Shown: positions 42,646 through 52,230, counted from the stretch's first letter. The stretch is DNA of 64,000 nucleotides from VRUE01 sp044867645 (GCA_044867645.1 JBIOVI010000045.1:13676-77675), one strand, 5' to 3'. A program made the numbers and translations. The notes: generated by a model not told the origin, from the sequence alone.

Positions 42646-43212
42646 ATGACCGATCTCGACGCCGCCAAGCGGACTCTGCTCACCGAGCTGCGCGAGCACT
42701 CGCTGGTGATCGGCGAGGTGACGCTCTCCAGCGGCGCGGTGGCTCAGTACTACGTCGACGCCCGCCGGACGCTGCTGCGCCCGCCGGGGTTTCGCGCCGC
42801 TGGCGAGCTGATCGCGGCGGCAGCGGTCGAGGCGGAGGCGACCGCTGTCGGCGGCCCGGCAACCGCCGCGATCCCGCCCGCTTGCGCCGCCCTTGCCGTT
42901 CCCGCCGGCCAAGGCCTGGTCGGCTTTTTCGTCCGCGGCGAGCGCAAGCAGCATGGCCTGCAGCGTTGGGTCGAGGGCCCAGTGGAGGAGGGCATGCGCG
43001 TGCTGGTCGTCGAGGACACCGTGACCAGCGGCGGCTCGACCGTGAAGGCGATCGAGCGAGTCCGCGAGCAGGGCCTCGAGGTGGCCGGAGTGGTTGCCGT
43101 CGTGGACCGCCTCGCGGGTGGTGGCGCAGCGATCGAAGCGGCCGCTGCCGCCCCCTACCGCGCCCTCGTCACGATCGACGAGCTGTACCCGGATCGCCCC
43201 GACCGCGGCTGA
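42646..43212 (+). CDS. pyrE: Orotate phosphoribosyltransferase (PyrE-like)
   Basis: The 188-residue enzyme has the PRPP-binding loop VLVVEDTVTSGGSTVKAIER and an N-terminal part typical of OPRT (GEVTLSSGAVAQYYVDARRT). GERKQHGLQRWVEGP resembles the catalytic loop with Lys and His. It makes orotidine monophosphate in pyrimidine synthesis. No other pyr gene is near, so a different phosphoribosyltransferase of this class is possible. The ATG at 42646 is chosen, with another in frame at 42634. Confidence 0.9.
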   Translation: MTDLDAAKRTLLTELREHSLVIGEVTLSSGAVAQYYVDARRTLLRPPGFRAAGELIAAAAVEAEATAVGGPATAAIPPACAALAVPAGQGLVGFFVRGERKQHGLQRWVEGPVEEGMRVLVVEDTVTSGGSTVKAIERVREQGLEVAGVVAVVDRLAGGGAAIEAAAAAPYRALVTIDELYPDRPDRG

Positions 43213-43327
43213 TCCAAACTCCCCACCAGGCTGTCGTGCACCGCCTCGGTACCTATCTGCGAGTCCGTTCTTTGCAGGCGTTTCCGCCTTGCTCTCAACA
43301 ATGCCCTTTTCTACAAAAACACTCTCC

Positions 43328-43356
43328 TTGACATTAAAAAGGTTGTTGTTTACAGT
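43328..43356 (+). promoter_or_regulatory. Sigma-70-type promoter for the secreted-protein pair
   Basis: TTGACA (43328-43333) and TACAGT (43351-43356) are 17 bases apart in an AT-rich island that stands out from the GC-rich background. The first coding start is 111 bases downstream. The -35 matches consensus exactly and the -10 matches at four of six positions. Confidence 0.65.
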
Positions 43357-43466
43357 CTCGCAACGCCCGCTTGATGGGCAGGGAAAGCACCACAGGGAAA
43401 CCGAGCCACCAGGGAGCCGCAAGGGAAGCGGCCGGCAGAGGGCTCAAGGGACAAGGAGAGAGCTAC

Positions 43467-46400
43467 GTGAAGAGCCACGCGAAGGCATCGTCGGTGGGAT
43501 CGAACTCTGGCCGTGGCGCAAGCAGCCGGTCGGTCCGTCGTTCTGGCATGCTCGCCGCCCTCCTGACTGCCCTCGTGGCGGCAGCCTGCGCTCTTCCTGG
43601 CTCGGCCTTCGCGATCGAAGCCCGCACGCTGACCGAATCCTTCGGTCCCGACGGCACCTCGGGATCCTCCTTCGAAGCCTACGGCCTCGGTCCGCTTGCC
43701 TTCGACCAAGGCAACGATCGCCTCTACGCGCTCGATCAGGCGGCGCACAAAATCCACGGCTTCGACGCCTCTACCCCGGGCAGTCACCCGCCCATGGGCG
43801 GCAGCTTCCCGCTGAGCGAGCCGACGGCCAGCTACTTCGACGACATCGCCGTCGACAGCTCCTCGGGCGACATCTACCTCGCCAACAGCAGTGGTCACAC
43901 AGTCTTTGGCTACGACGAAAACGGCGCCACTCTTCCCGGCTTCCCGCTAACCGGCTTCAACTACGCCTGCGGCGTCACGGTCGACTCCGCGGGCAACGTC
44001 TGGGTCTCCGACGCCAACGAAGGGCGCGTCTACGAGTACGGCCCCACCGGCGAAACGATCAGATTCATTCCCTTCGGCGGGGAACCCTGCCGCATTGCCA
44101 TCGACGACCAGGACAACCTCTTCGTCACCGATTACTTCGGCTCGACCAAGAAATGGACGGCAGTCGACGGATACAACACCTCGACCGTAATCGACCCGGA
44201 AATCAGCTACGCGCTCACCCTCGACCGCTCGACCAACGAACTCTACGTCGTCCACTTCGAATCGATCTCGGTCTACGACGAAGCCGGGACCTTCCTCTAT
44301 GAATTCGGCGCGGGCAGCGAATACTACGGCGAATTCGGCGGCATCGCGATCGACGAGACGACCGAAGAAGTCTACGTCCACGACTACGAACACGGCAAGG
44401 TCCGGGTCTTCGGTCCGCCGGTCTCGCTGCCGAAAACGACCACCGAAGGCGCCGACGGCATCGGCGCCACCGAAGCGACCGTGCACGGCACGATCAACCC
44501 CAGGGGCCTGGCGGTCGAAGACTGCCACTTCGAGGTCATCCCGGCCAAACAGTTCATCGAAACCAAATACGAAAACGTCACCGCCGCTCAGAAGTACCCC
44601 TGCGTCCCCGCCGCCGGCTCGATCCCGGTCGACGCCAACCCCCACGCGGTCAGCGCCAATGTCACCGGCCTAAACCCGGCGACGACCTACCACTATCGCC
44701 TCGCCGCCAAAAACTCGATCGGCGAAGGCGCGGGCTTCGACCGCCAGTTCACCACCGGCCCCGCATCGCCGCTGGTCGAAGAACAGTCGGTCGAAACGGT
44801 CGGCACCACCGAGGCGATCGTGGCCGCGAAGATCAACCCGCGCGGCGGGGAGACCACCTACCGTGTCGAGTACGGCACGACCGCCTCCTACGGGCAGAGC
44901 ACTGCCGAGAGCGCTCCCTTCGGCTTTGCCTCCGACAACGGCAAACACCCGGTCAGCGTCCACATCGGCGGCCTCAGCCCCGGTACCGCCTACCACTTCC
45001 GTTTCGTCGCTACCAACTCGGTTGACGTCACCGAAGGAACCGACACGAGCTTCGCCACCTATCCGCCGACCAACCCGACCTTCGCCCCCTGCCCCAACGA
45101 CGACTTCCGCACCGGAGCCGGATCGCGCCTGCCCGACTGCCGCGCCTATGAGCAGGGTACGCCGGTCGACAAGCACGGCGCCAACGCCCAAGTCAAGTCC
45201 GAAGGCGCGGTGAGCGCTTCCGGCGACCGCTTCACCTTCCTCTCCAATGGCGGCCTGCCGACCACTGGCGGGCTCTCCAACCTGGTCCCCTTCCTTGCCT
45301 CGCGCGGCCCCGATGGCTGGAGCACCGACGGCTTCCTGCCCCTCACCCAGGTCAATAGCGGATTAGTGAGAGTCCTCGGGGTGAACGAGGACCTCTCCTC
45401 CGCGTTGGTCATCGCCGAAGGGCCCGGCGGCGTCGGCCAGCAGCTCTTCCTGCGCGACAGCGATACGGCGACCTTCCGGCCCGGTCCCGCTGCCCCCGGA
45501 TTCGTCGGTACGGCTCCCATCGGCTTCACCGCCGACCCCTCCCACCTGGCCATCATCAGCGAAACCCAACTCTTGCCCAGTGCTCTAGAAGCAAAGTCCA
45601 ACCTCTACGACCTCGACCACGGCGCCCTCACCCTCGCCGACCGCGTTCCCGCGGGCTCGGCGACGAGCTGCGACGACGAGGCCGGCCCGGCCTGCGTCCT
45701 CCCCCCGGAAGGCACGACCTATGGCCAGGCGGGGCACAGGATCTCCCGCGACGGCCGCATCTTCTTCACGGCTAACCCAACGGAAAGGTCCTTTGCCGCC
45801 GGCCGCATCTACATGCGCGAGGACGGCGCCAGGACGACCTGGATCTCGGCTTCCCAGCGAACCCCGCTCGACCCGGGCGGCGAGAAACCGGCCCGGCTTG
45901 TGGGCATCACCCCGGATGGCTCGAAGGTCTTCTTCCTCAGCTGCGAGAAACTGACCGACGATTCGACCGCCCATTCAGCGGGGGCGAATGCATGCGCCAA
46001 TCCGTCAGATTTCCCGGCTCATGGTCAGGATCTCTACTCCTATGACGTCGAAACTGGCGAGCTGACCGATCTCACGGTCGATTCAAACGCCGGCGATCCG
46101 CTGGGCGCCGGTGTGCGGTTCTACCTTGGTGCCTCCGAGGACGGCTCCTATGTCTACTTCTTCGCCGAGGGCGTGCTTGCCTCCGGTGCCTCACATAACG
46201 ACTGCCAGAGCGGCAAATGCAACCTCTACGTCTACCACGACGGGACTACCAAGCTCATCGTCCAGACGGAGTGGGGTAGTACGGGTGAATTCCAGGCCCG
46301 CGTCAGCGCCGACGGCAGCGCGCTCCTCTTCAGCTCGAGGGAAAGCCTTACCGGCTACAACAACACCGGTCTCTGTGGAAGCGCCGCTGCCTGCTTCGAG

Positions 46401-47084
46401 TTTTTCCGCTACAGCGCCCCCGAGGAAGAGATCCTCTGCGTCTCATGCATGCCGACGGGGACCCCGCCCACCCAGGCACCCAACATGGGGTCGAATGGCC
46501 TAGCGCTGGGCGACGCCGTCACCAACGGCCCGAGCCGCAATCTCTCGGCCGACGGCAACCGCGTCTTCTTCGAGAGCCCCGACGCGTTGGTCGCGGGCGA
46601 CACCAACAGCGTCGGCGACGTCTATGAGTGGGAGGCGAAGGGAACTGGCAGCTGCGAATCCGAAAGCCAGGACGGCGGCTGTCTCTACCTGATCTCGGGC
46701 GGCACCGATCCCGAACGCTCGACCTTCCAAGGCGCTTCGAAGAACGGCGACCACGTCTTCTTCTTCACCAGCCAACAGCTGGTACCGGGCGACCAGGACC
46801 ACCTGCGCGACGTCTATGACGCCGGCGTCGGCGCGGGCCTGGCATCCCAGCACACGCTGGCGCCGCCGAGCTGCGCCAGCACCGCCTGCCAGGCAAACCC
46901 GGCGCCGCCGACCGATCAGACGCCGGCGAGCGCCACCTTCCAGGGCCCCGGCAACGCCAACACGCGCGCCAAAGCGCGCAAATGCCCGAAAGGCAAGCGC
47001 AAGGTCAGAAGCGGCGGCAAGGTCCGCTGCTTGAAAGCCGCCAAACAGCACAAACGTCACAACAACCGTGGAGGTTCCAAGTGA
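43467..47084 (+). CDS. Very large secreted beta-propeller protein with Cys/Lys tail
   Basis: The 1205-residue product has a long basic leader and signal peptide (MLAALLTALVAAACALPGSA). Next come NHL-type propeller repeats (residues about 45-330; VDSAGNVWVSDANEGRVYEY and the like), two fibronectin-III-like domains (about 335-540; ATVHGTINPRG, TTYHYRLAAKNSIGEG) and WD40/TolB-like repeats (about 560-1090; SADGNRVFFESPDALV). It ends CPKGKRKVRSGGKVRCLK plus basic residues. I chose the GTG at 43467 with AAGGAGAG upstream. An exported surface protein is well supported; its role is unknown. The stop overlaps the next start (GTGA). Confidence 0.88.
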   Translation: MKSHAKASSVGSNSGRGASSRSVRRSGMLAALLTALVAAACALPGSAFAIEARTLTESFGPDGTSGSSFEAYGLGPLAFDQGNDRLYALDQAAHKIHGFDASTPGSHPPMGGSFPLSEPTASYFDDIAVDSSSGDIYLANSSGHTVFGYDENGATLPGFPLTGFNYACGVTVDSAGNVWVSDANEGRVYEYGPTGETIRFIPFGGEPCRIAIDDQDNLFVTDYFGSTKKWTAVDGYNTSTVIDPEISYALTLDRSTNELYVVHFESISVYDEAGTFLYEFGAGSEYYGEFGGIAIDETTEEVYVHDYEHGKVRVFGPPVSLPKTTTEGADGIGATEATVHGTINPRGLAVEDCHFEVIPAKQFIETKYENVTAAQKYPCVPAAGSIPVDANPHAVSANVTGLNPATTYHYRLAAKNSIGEGAGFDRQFTTGPASPLVEEQSVETVGTTEAIVAAKINPRGGETTYRVEYGTTASYGQSTAESAPFGFASDNGKHPVSVHIGGLSPGTAYHFRFVATNSVDVTEGTDTSFATYPPTNPTFAPCPNDDFRTGAGSRLPDCRAYEQGTPVDKHGANAQVKSEGAVSASGDRFTFLSNGGLPTTGGLSNLVPFLASRGPDGWSTDGFLPLTQVNSGLVRVLGVNEDLSSALVIAEGPGGVGQQLFLRDSDTATFRPGPAAPGFVGTAPIGFTADPSHLAIISETQLLPSALEAKSNLYDLDHGALTLADRVPAGSATSCDDEAGPACVLPPEGTTYGQAGHRISRDGRIFFTANPTERSFAAGRIYMREDGARTTWISASQRTPLDPGGEKPARLVGITPDGSKVFFLSCEKLTDDSTAHSAGANACANPSDFPAHGQDLYSYDVETGELTDLTVDSNAGDPLGAGVRFYLGASEDGSYVYFFAEGVLASGASHNDCQSGKCNLYVYHDGTTKLIVQTEWGSTGEFQARVSADGSALLFSSRESLTGYNNTGLCGSAAACFEFFRYSAPEEEILCVSCMPTGTPPTQAPNMGSNGLALGDAVTNGPSRNLSADGNRVFFESPDALVAGDTNSVGDVYEWEAKGTGSCESESQDGGCLYLISGGTDPERSTFQGASKNGDHVFFFTSQQLVPGDQDHLRDVYDAGVGAGLASQHTLAPPSCASTACQANPAPPTDQTPASATFQGPGNANTRAKARKCPKGKRKVRSGGKVRCLKAAKQHKRHNNRGGSK

Positions 47085-50000
47085 TCTCGGCAAAGCGAGC
47101 ATCGACCCGCCTGCGGCTTCGCCGCGCCGTCCTCACCCTCGCCCTGATCGCGCTGCCGGCGGCGTGTTTGCCGGCCGTGGCCGCAGCGGCGCCGCCAGGG
47201 GCCGCCTGGAAGATCTCCACGATCGTCACGCCCACCAACTTCACCGCGGGCGACAACAGCGGCAAAAACGTCTATATCGCCGCCATCACCAACGTCGGCT
47301 CCAAACCGAGCCTTGGTCCGTTCACCGTCACCGACGAGCTGCCCGAAGGCGTCACGCTCAACCCTGACCCGCCCGGGTTCGGGCCCTATTTCCACATGTT
47401 CGACGATGGTGAAATCAATGGCGTAGCTAACGAAGTCCTATCCTGCGACAGCGCCTCAGTCAGCTGCAGCGGGGCGACGGTTGTGCACCCCGGCGAGCGC
47501 CTGTACCTACAGATCCCGGTCAACGTCGCCCCGGACGCGCCGTCGGTCCTCACCAATCGGGTGACGATCGCGGGCGGCGGCGCTGTCGCGGACTCCGACA
47601 GCGTGCAGACCGCGGTCACCTCCGAGCTGCCGCTCTTCGGCCTGGAGAGCTTCGAGAGCGCGATCCTCGACGCGGGAGCCGCTGCGGAGAGCCGCGCCGG
47701 CTCCCATCCCTACCGGCTGCGGGTCTTCGCCCAGTTCAACGTGATCGAAAAAGGCCCCCCCGTCGAGAACCCAAAGACCGTCGTCGCCGACCTGCCCGCC
47801 GGCTTCGTCGTCAACCCCGAAGCGACGCCGGTGCGCTGCACGGAGGCCCAGCTCGATGTGCAGGAAGGACAAGGGTGCCCCGATGCCTCCGCGATCGGCA
47901 TGGTCCACGTCACGTCGAACATCGGGATCGGGGTCGCTCAGCCGGCCCTGACCCAGCCCCTCTACAACATGGTTCCTCCGGCGGGCCGCCCGGCCGAGTT
48001 CGGCTTCAATACCGCCGGGATCGGCGTCCCGATCCACCTGCTGCCGAAGATCCGCAGCGACGGCGACTACGGCCTCTCTTCCGAGACGCTTGACATCCCC
48101 GGCTTCGGCAACATGTCGGGCGTCACCGTTGACCTCTGGGGCGACCCCTCCGACCCGGCCCACGACTTCAGGCGGGGTAATTGCGGGAAAATCCAGACGC
48201 TCGGGAAAGCCTGTCCGGTGACCCCCACCCACACCGCCCTTTTGACGATGCCGAGCGCCTGCTCAGGACCGCTGAAGACGACGCTAAGCGCCGACTCTTG
48301 GCAGCACCGCGGCAACTTCATCTCGGCCAGCTCTGAGACGCAGACCGAGGCCGGGGACCCGGTTGGCGTCAACGGCTGCGAGAAGCTCGGCTTCGATCCG
48401 GCGATCGAGACCCAGCTCTCGACCGATCAGGGCGAGACGGGCACGGCCTTCGACTTGAACGTCGACTTCCCCAATGACGGCTTGGAGAACCCCGCGGCGA
48501 TCGCCGAATCGATGGCCCAGAAAGCCGTCGTGACGCTTCCCGAGGGAATGACGATCAACCCCTCGGTCGGCGAAGGCCTCGGCTTCTGCACCCCCACCCA
48601 GTACGCGAAGGAGACGACCTTCTCGATCGACGGCGAGGGCTGTCCCGGCGACTCGAAGATCGGCACGCTTCATGTGGACACGCCGCTGCTCGGCAAGGAG
48701 GGGATCGAGGGCTCGGCCTACCTCGCCCAGCAGGATGACCCAACCACGAGCACTCCAGGGGCGGAGAACCCCTTCGACACCGACATCGCCTTCTACATGG
48801 TGCTGCGTAACTCGCTCCGCGGCGTCCTCGTTAAGAAGCCGCTCGAAGTGATCGCCGATCCGAAAACCGGACAATTGGTGACGACGATCGAAGACATCCC
48901 GCAATTGCCCTTCAACCACTTCAACTTCCACTTCAAGGAAGGCGCGAGGGCGGCGCTGGTTTCACCAACTGCCTGCGGCACCTACACCACCGAGGCCAAG
49001 TTCTATCCCGCTTCGGACCCGAGCAACCCGAAGACGGTGACCTCGGACTTCGAAATAACCAAAGGTGTGAACGGCGGGCCCTGCCCCCCGGCGGGAGTGC
49101 CGCCCTTCCACCCCGGCTTCGCGGCGGGCTCGCTCAACAATAACGCCAAGTCCTATAGCCCCTTCAACATGCGGCTGACTAGAGCCGACGGAGAGCAGGA
49201 CATGACCAAGTTCTCCGCTGTATTGCCTCCAGGCGTCTTGGGCAAGCTGGTGGGCGTGGGCAAATGCCCCGACTCCGCGATCGCCTTCGCCAGGTCGAAG
49301 ACCGGGCGCCAGGAGAAGGCGAGCCCCAGCTGTCCCGCCAACTCCGAGATCGGCCGCACCTATGCCGGCGCCGGAGTTGGAGACTCCTTGACCTACGTCG
49401 CGGGCCAGCTCTACCTGGCGGGTCCCTACCACGGCGATCCCTTGTCGGTGGTCTCGGTGACCCCCGCCGTGGCCGGTCCCTTCGACGCAGGAACGGTCGT
49501 TGTCAGGGAGGCCTTGGACCTGAACCCGGTGACCGCCGAAGTCGAAGTCGACGGCGCCGCATCCGATCCGATCCCCCACATCCTCAAAGGGATCGTCTTG
49601 AAGGTCAGGGACCTGAGGGTCTACGTCGATCGCAACGAGTTCATCGTCAACCCGACGAGCTGCGATCCGAGCGCGGCCAAAGCGACCCTCTTCGGCGGCT
49701 TCCTCGACGTCTTCAGCGCAGCCGACGACGTCCCGATCGGACTGCAGACCCGCTACCAGGCGGCCAACTGCGCGAGTCTCGGCTTCAAGCCGAAGCTCAG
49801 CCTGAAGCTGAACGGAGGGACGAAGCGAGGAGACCATCCGGCCTTGAAAGCGGTCGTCGACGCAAGGCCCGGAGACGCCAACATCGGCGCAGCCGTAGTG
49901 ACCCTGCCGAGCTCGGCCTTCCTCGACCAGGCCCACATCAGGACGATCTGCACCAGGGTGCAGTACGCGGCAAACGGCGGCGCTGGCGGCGGTTGTCCGA

Positions 50001-50386
50001 AAGCGGCCCAGTACGGCTACGCGAGGGCATTTACGCCTTTGCTCGATGATCCGGTCGAAGGACCCGTCTACCTGAGGTCCTCAAACCACAAACTGCCCGA
50101 CCTAGTCGCAGCTCTGCACGGCCTCGTCGACGTCGACATCGTCGGCCGCATCGACTCCTTCAAAGGCGGCATCAGAAGCTCCTTCGAAAGCGTCCCCGAC
50201 GCGCCGGTGAGCAAGTTCATCCTCACCATGCAGGGCGGCAAAAAGGGATTGGTTGTCAACAGCCGCAACCTCTGCGCCGGCAAGAACCGGGCCAGCGCCC
50301 AGTTCACCGGCCAGAACGGCGTGCCGCATGACTTCAGGCCCGTGATGAAGGCGAGCTGCGGGAAGGGGAGGAAAAAGTCCAAGTAG
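47081..50386 (+). CDS. Very large secreted repeat protein, related to the small mce-flanking family
   Basis: The 1101-residue product starts at a GTG in a GTGA overlap, with GGAGGT six bases upstream. A signal peptide (AVLTLALIALPAACLPAVAA) precedes a DUF11-like domain (NVYIAAITNVGSKPSLGPFT). Four modules follow near residues 253, 502, 728 and 956, each with a Cys, a second CP after 14-25 residues, an IG or equivalent, and a PL-x-G-x-Y-L run. The end (NLCAGKNRASAQF, then KASCGKGRKKSK) resembles the ends of the small family at 1316-17887. The function is unknown. It is probably co-translated with the upstream giant and exported to the surface. Confidence 0.87.
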   Translation: MISAKRASTRLRLRRAVLTLALIALPAACLPAVAAAAPPGAAWKISTIVTPTNFTAGDNSGKNVYIAAITNVGSKPSLGPFTVTDELPEGVTLNPDPPGFGPYFHMFDDGEINGVANEVLSCDSASVSCSGATVVHPGERLYLQIPVNVAPDAPSVLTNRVTIAGGGAVADSDSVQTAVTSELPLFGLESFESAILDAGAAAESRAGSHPYRLRVFAQFNVIEKGPPVENPKTVVADLPAGFVVNPEATPVRCTEAQLDVQEGQGCPDASAIGMVHVTSNIGIGVAQPALTQPLYNMVPPAGRPAEFGFNTAGIGVPIHLLPKIRSDGDYGLSSETLDIPGFGNMSGVTVDLWGDPSDPAHDFRRGNCGKIQTLGKACPVTPTHTALLTMPSACSGPLKTTLSADSWQHRGNFISASSETQTEAGDPVGVNGCEKLGFDPAIETQLSTDQGETGTAFDLNVDFPNDGLENPAAIAESMAQKAVVTLPEGMTINPSVGEGLGFCTPTQYAKETTFSIDGEGCPGDSKIGTLHVDTPLLGKEGIEGSAYLAQQDDPTTSTPGAENPFDTDIAFYMVLRNSLRGVLVKKPLEVIADPKTGQLVTTIEDIPQLPFNHFNFHFKEGARAALVSPTACGTYTTEAKFYPASDPSNPKTVTSDFEITKGVNGGPCPPAGVPPFHPGFAAGSLNNNAKSYSPFNMRLTRADGEQDMTKFSAVLPPGVLGKLVGVGKCPDSAIAFARSKTGRQEKASPSCPANSEIGRTYAGAGVGDSLTYVAGQLYLAGPYHGDPLSVVSVTPAVAGPFDAGTVVVREALDLNPVTAEVEVDGAASDPIPHILKGIVLKVRDLRVYVDRNEFIVNPTSCDPSAAKATLFGGFLDVFSAADDVPIGLQTRYQAANCASLGFKPKLSLKLNGGTKRGDHPALKAVVDARPGDANIGAAVVTLPSSAFLDQAHIRTICTRVQYAANGGAGGGCPKAAQYGYARAFTPLLDDPVEGPVYLRSSNHKLPDLVAALHGLVDVDIVGRIDSFKGGIRSSFESVPDAPVSKFILTMQGGKKGLVVNSRNLCAGKNRASAQFTGQNGVPHDFRPVMKASCGKGRKKSK

Positions 50387-50413
50387 GCGAGCTGCGTCGG
50401 CGGCTTGCCCGTT

Positions 50414-51685
50414 TCAACCGTTGAGCTGGCCGGCCCGCTCGTTCGCCAAGGCGACGATGCGATCGATCACCGGTTGGTGCCAGCCCTCCGCCTTGGCGGT
50501 GGCAGCGAGGGCGTCGGCGCAGGCGAGGATCCGCTGGGTCCGCTCGGTTATGAGCGTCGTCAGCTCGGCGCCGATGCCGACGTCCTCTCCCAGGCGTCTC
50601 CAGGCGGCCATGTCCACCTTCGTGGGGTCCTCGGCGCCGCCGATTCGCATCGCCAGCGCGGGCTCTGAGTTCTCATACACCTGAGTCGAGACGAGGTCGT
50701 AGAGCGGCGCCAAGCGGACGCCCACGGCGGGGTCGTAGAGAAGGGCGAAGTTCTTTCCGTGGGCGTCGCTGTTGCCGATCAAGAAGTTGAGCAGGGCCGC
50801 TTCGATCGCCTTGAGGACGTCGGCCGCCGCCCGCGGCGAGCCGCTGCCGCGCAGCAGCCGGACGATCGCCGCGATCGAAGGTCCGCCGGATGCTTCGTAC
50901 TTGTCCACCGGGGCGATTCCAAGCGCCTGGCACATGTCCTCCTGGTGGATGCGCACGATCCGGCCGTCGCCGGCGATCGTGCGGTCGAACCGCTCGACGT
51001 AGAGACAGGGCCGCTCGCCGACCTGCAGCGGCTCCGCTCTGGCCGCGTCGAGTCCTGCCGAGCTCGCCAGGCGGAGACAAAATGCCTCGTTGGCGACGAT
51101 TTCCGGGTACTGTCCGTGCTCCGGCTTGAGGATGCAGGTGCTGGGCGCTCCTTCCAGGGGCTGGCCGAACTCCCCATTCGGCGAGCGGACGAGGACCAGC
51201 TTCTCTTGGATGCCTCCCAGGCTGAGGCGGACGCCAGTCGCCCTGCCGTCGATCCCCAGGGGGTGCTGGGGAAGCTCCTCGATCAGCCGTTCCAGGTCGG
51301 CTTCGTCCAGGGGCGCGATCTTGCCTTCTCGGTCCTTGGGTGCTTCGCCCGCGGGTAGGACGACGACCGCGCCGGCGCAGTCGGCTCCGAGCGCCTGGAG
51401 CAGGGCAAAGCCGTCCTCGGTGCTGACTTCGAGCGAGTGGGCGAGGCTCGACCGCACGGCGCCCTCGGGCAGGAGGCCGTCGAAGAACGGCCGCGCCGCC
51501 GCTGGGGCAAACTCCCCCTCCTGGACGGGAAGCGAAGCGGAGAGGACGATTGCGCCCGCCTCGCGGTGCGCAACGACGTCCTCGCTGTATTTGAACCGAT
51601 ACCGCTTCGGGCCGCGACGCTCGAGGACGCCGACGGGCGCGCCGGACAGGTAGACGTCGAGCTCTTCGCCGGCCTCGTGGCTCAC
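50414..51685 (-). CDS. hipA: HipA-family serine/threonine kinase toxin
   Basis: The 423-residue protein has the HipA N-terminal subdomain (DVYLSGAPVGVLERRG, FFDGLLPEGAVR), the phosphate-binding loop SLGGIQEKLVLV, ILKPEHGQYPEIVANE, and the catalytic GNSDAHGKNFALLY near residue 300, followed by LAPLYDLVST. HipA kinases inactivate glutamyl-tRNA synthetase or other targets and cause growth arrest. It overlaps the antitoxin gene by four bases (ATGA). The pair sits between a giant secreted-protein gene and tRNA-Arg. Confidence 0.95.
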   Translation of the reverse strand: MSHEAGEELDVYLSGAPVGVLERRGPKRYRFKYSEDVVAHREAGAIVLSASLPVQEGEFAPAAARPFFDGLLPEGAVRSSLAHSLEVSTEDGFALLQALGADCAGAVVVLPAGEAPKDREGKIAPLDEADLERLIEELPQHPLGIDGRATGVRLSLGGIQEKLVLVRSPNGEFGQPLEGAPSTCILKPEHGQYPEIVANEAFCLRLASSAGLDAARAEPLQVGERPCLYVERFDRTIAGDGRIVRIHQEDMCQALGIAPVDKYEASGGPSIAAIVRLLRGSGSPRAAADVLKAIEAALLNFLIGNSDAHGKNFALLYDPAVGVRLAPLYDLVSTQVYENSEPALAMRIGGAEDPTKVDMAAWRRLGEDVGIGAELTTLITERTQRILACADALAATAKAEGWHQPVIDRIVALANERAGQLNG

Positions 51686-51942
51686 CGCGGGCCCTCGGGA
51701 TGGGCGGGGGACACGCGAGAGCGCTCGGTCACGGTCAGCACAAGGCCGAGGACGTCGAGGACACGACTGAGGGTGTCGAGCCGGCTCGTCGGCTTCCCAT
51801 GCTCGATCTGATGGATCGCACGAGTGCTAACCCCGGCGGCGATGGCCAGCTCGTCCTGCCGGAGCCCCAGCTCCTTCCTGGCTTCCCGGACTCGCGCACC
51901 GATTCCCCGAGGGCCAACCGGCGGTTTTGGGCGAATCTGCAT
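51682..51942 (-). CDS. hipB: HipB-like XRE-family antitoxin
   Basis: The 86-residue protein has one helix-turn-helix (residues about 16-70: VREARKELGLRQDELAIAAG, VSTRAIHQIEHGKPTSRL). It should bind HipA and repress the pair. Its start codon lies inside the first of three matching palindromes, which are the likely operators. The C-terminus is short and polar. Confidence 0.94.
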   Translation of the reverse strand: MQIRPKPPVGPRGIGARVREARKELGLRQDELAIAAGVSTRAIHQIEHGKPTSRLDTLSRVLDVLGLVLTVTERSRVSPAHPEGPR

Positions 51943-51952
51943 GATCGTGCAG
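51937..51952. promoter_or_regulatory. hipBA operator site 1
   Basis: CTGCATGATCGTGCAG is a near-perfect palindrome overlapping the hipB start codon. Bound HipB here would block translation start DNA as well as transcription. Confidence 0.75.
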
Positions 51953-51985
51953 TTTAGCAGCCCAAACCCCTTAGAGGGGATAGTT

Positions 51986-52001
51986 CTGCAAGATCATGCA
52001 G
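51986..52001. promoter_or_regulatory. hipBA operator site 2
   Basis: CTGCAAGATCATGCAG repeats the site 1 pattern with its centre 49 bases upstream of it. The spacing of nearly five helical turns puts both sites on the same DNA face. Confidence 0.75.
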
Positions 52002-52035
52002 ATTAGCTCATCCCAGGTGGGCGCATTCGCACGAC

Positions 52036-52051
52036 ATGCATGATCGTGCAT
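52036..52051. promoter_or_regulatory. hipBA operator site 3
   Basis: ATGCATGATCGTGCAT is the third copy, with its centre 50 bases beyond site 2. The core TGCA-TGATCG-TGCA is identical to site 1. Confidence 0.72.
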
Positions 52052-52157
52052 ATCTATGGGGTCGGCATATTGGCCCAGACCCACTCGCTCTGCCGGACCC
52101 AGACGCCGTCGGCCACCTGAGTCAGCATCGGTTCACCTGTCGCGGGTCTTTGCCTAG

Positions 52158-52230
52158 CGCCCCGGGCAGGAGTCGAACCTGCGACACCCGACTTAGGAGG
52201 TCGGTGCTCTATCCACTGAGCTACCGGGGC
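52158..52230 (-). tRNA. tRNA-Arg (anticodon CCT)
   Basis: On the minus strand GCCCCGG/CCGGGGC closes the acceptor stem. The D stem is GCTC/GAGC, the anticodon stem CCGAC/GTCGG encloses CTCCTAA (anticodon CCT, reading AGG), and the T arm is GCAGG-TTCGACT-CCTGC. The discriminator is G and CCA is not encoded. Confidence 0.95.

Noticed and set aside
50387..52230. hipBA as an island integrated at tRNA-Arg
   Set aside because: I found no direct repeat of the tRNA 3' end on the far side of hipBA and no integrase, so there is no support beyond proximity.
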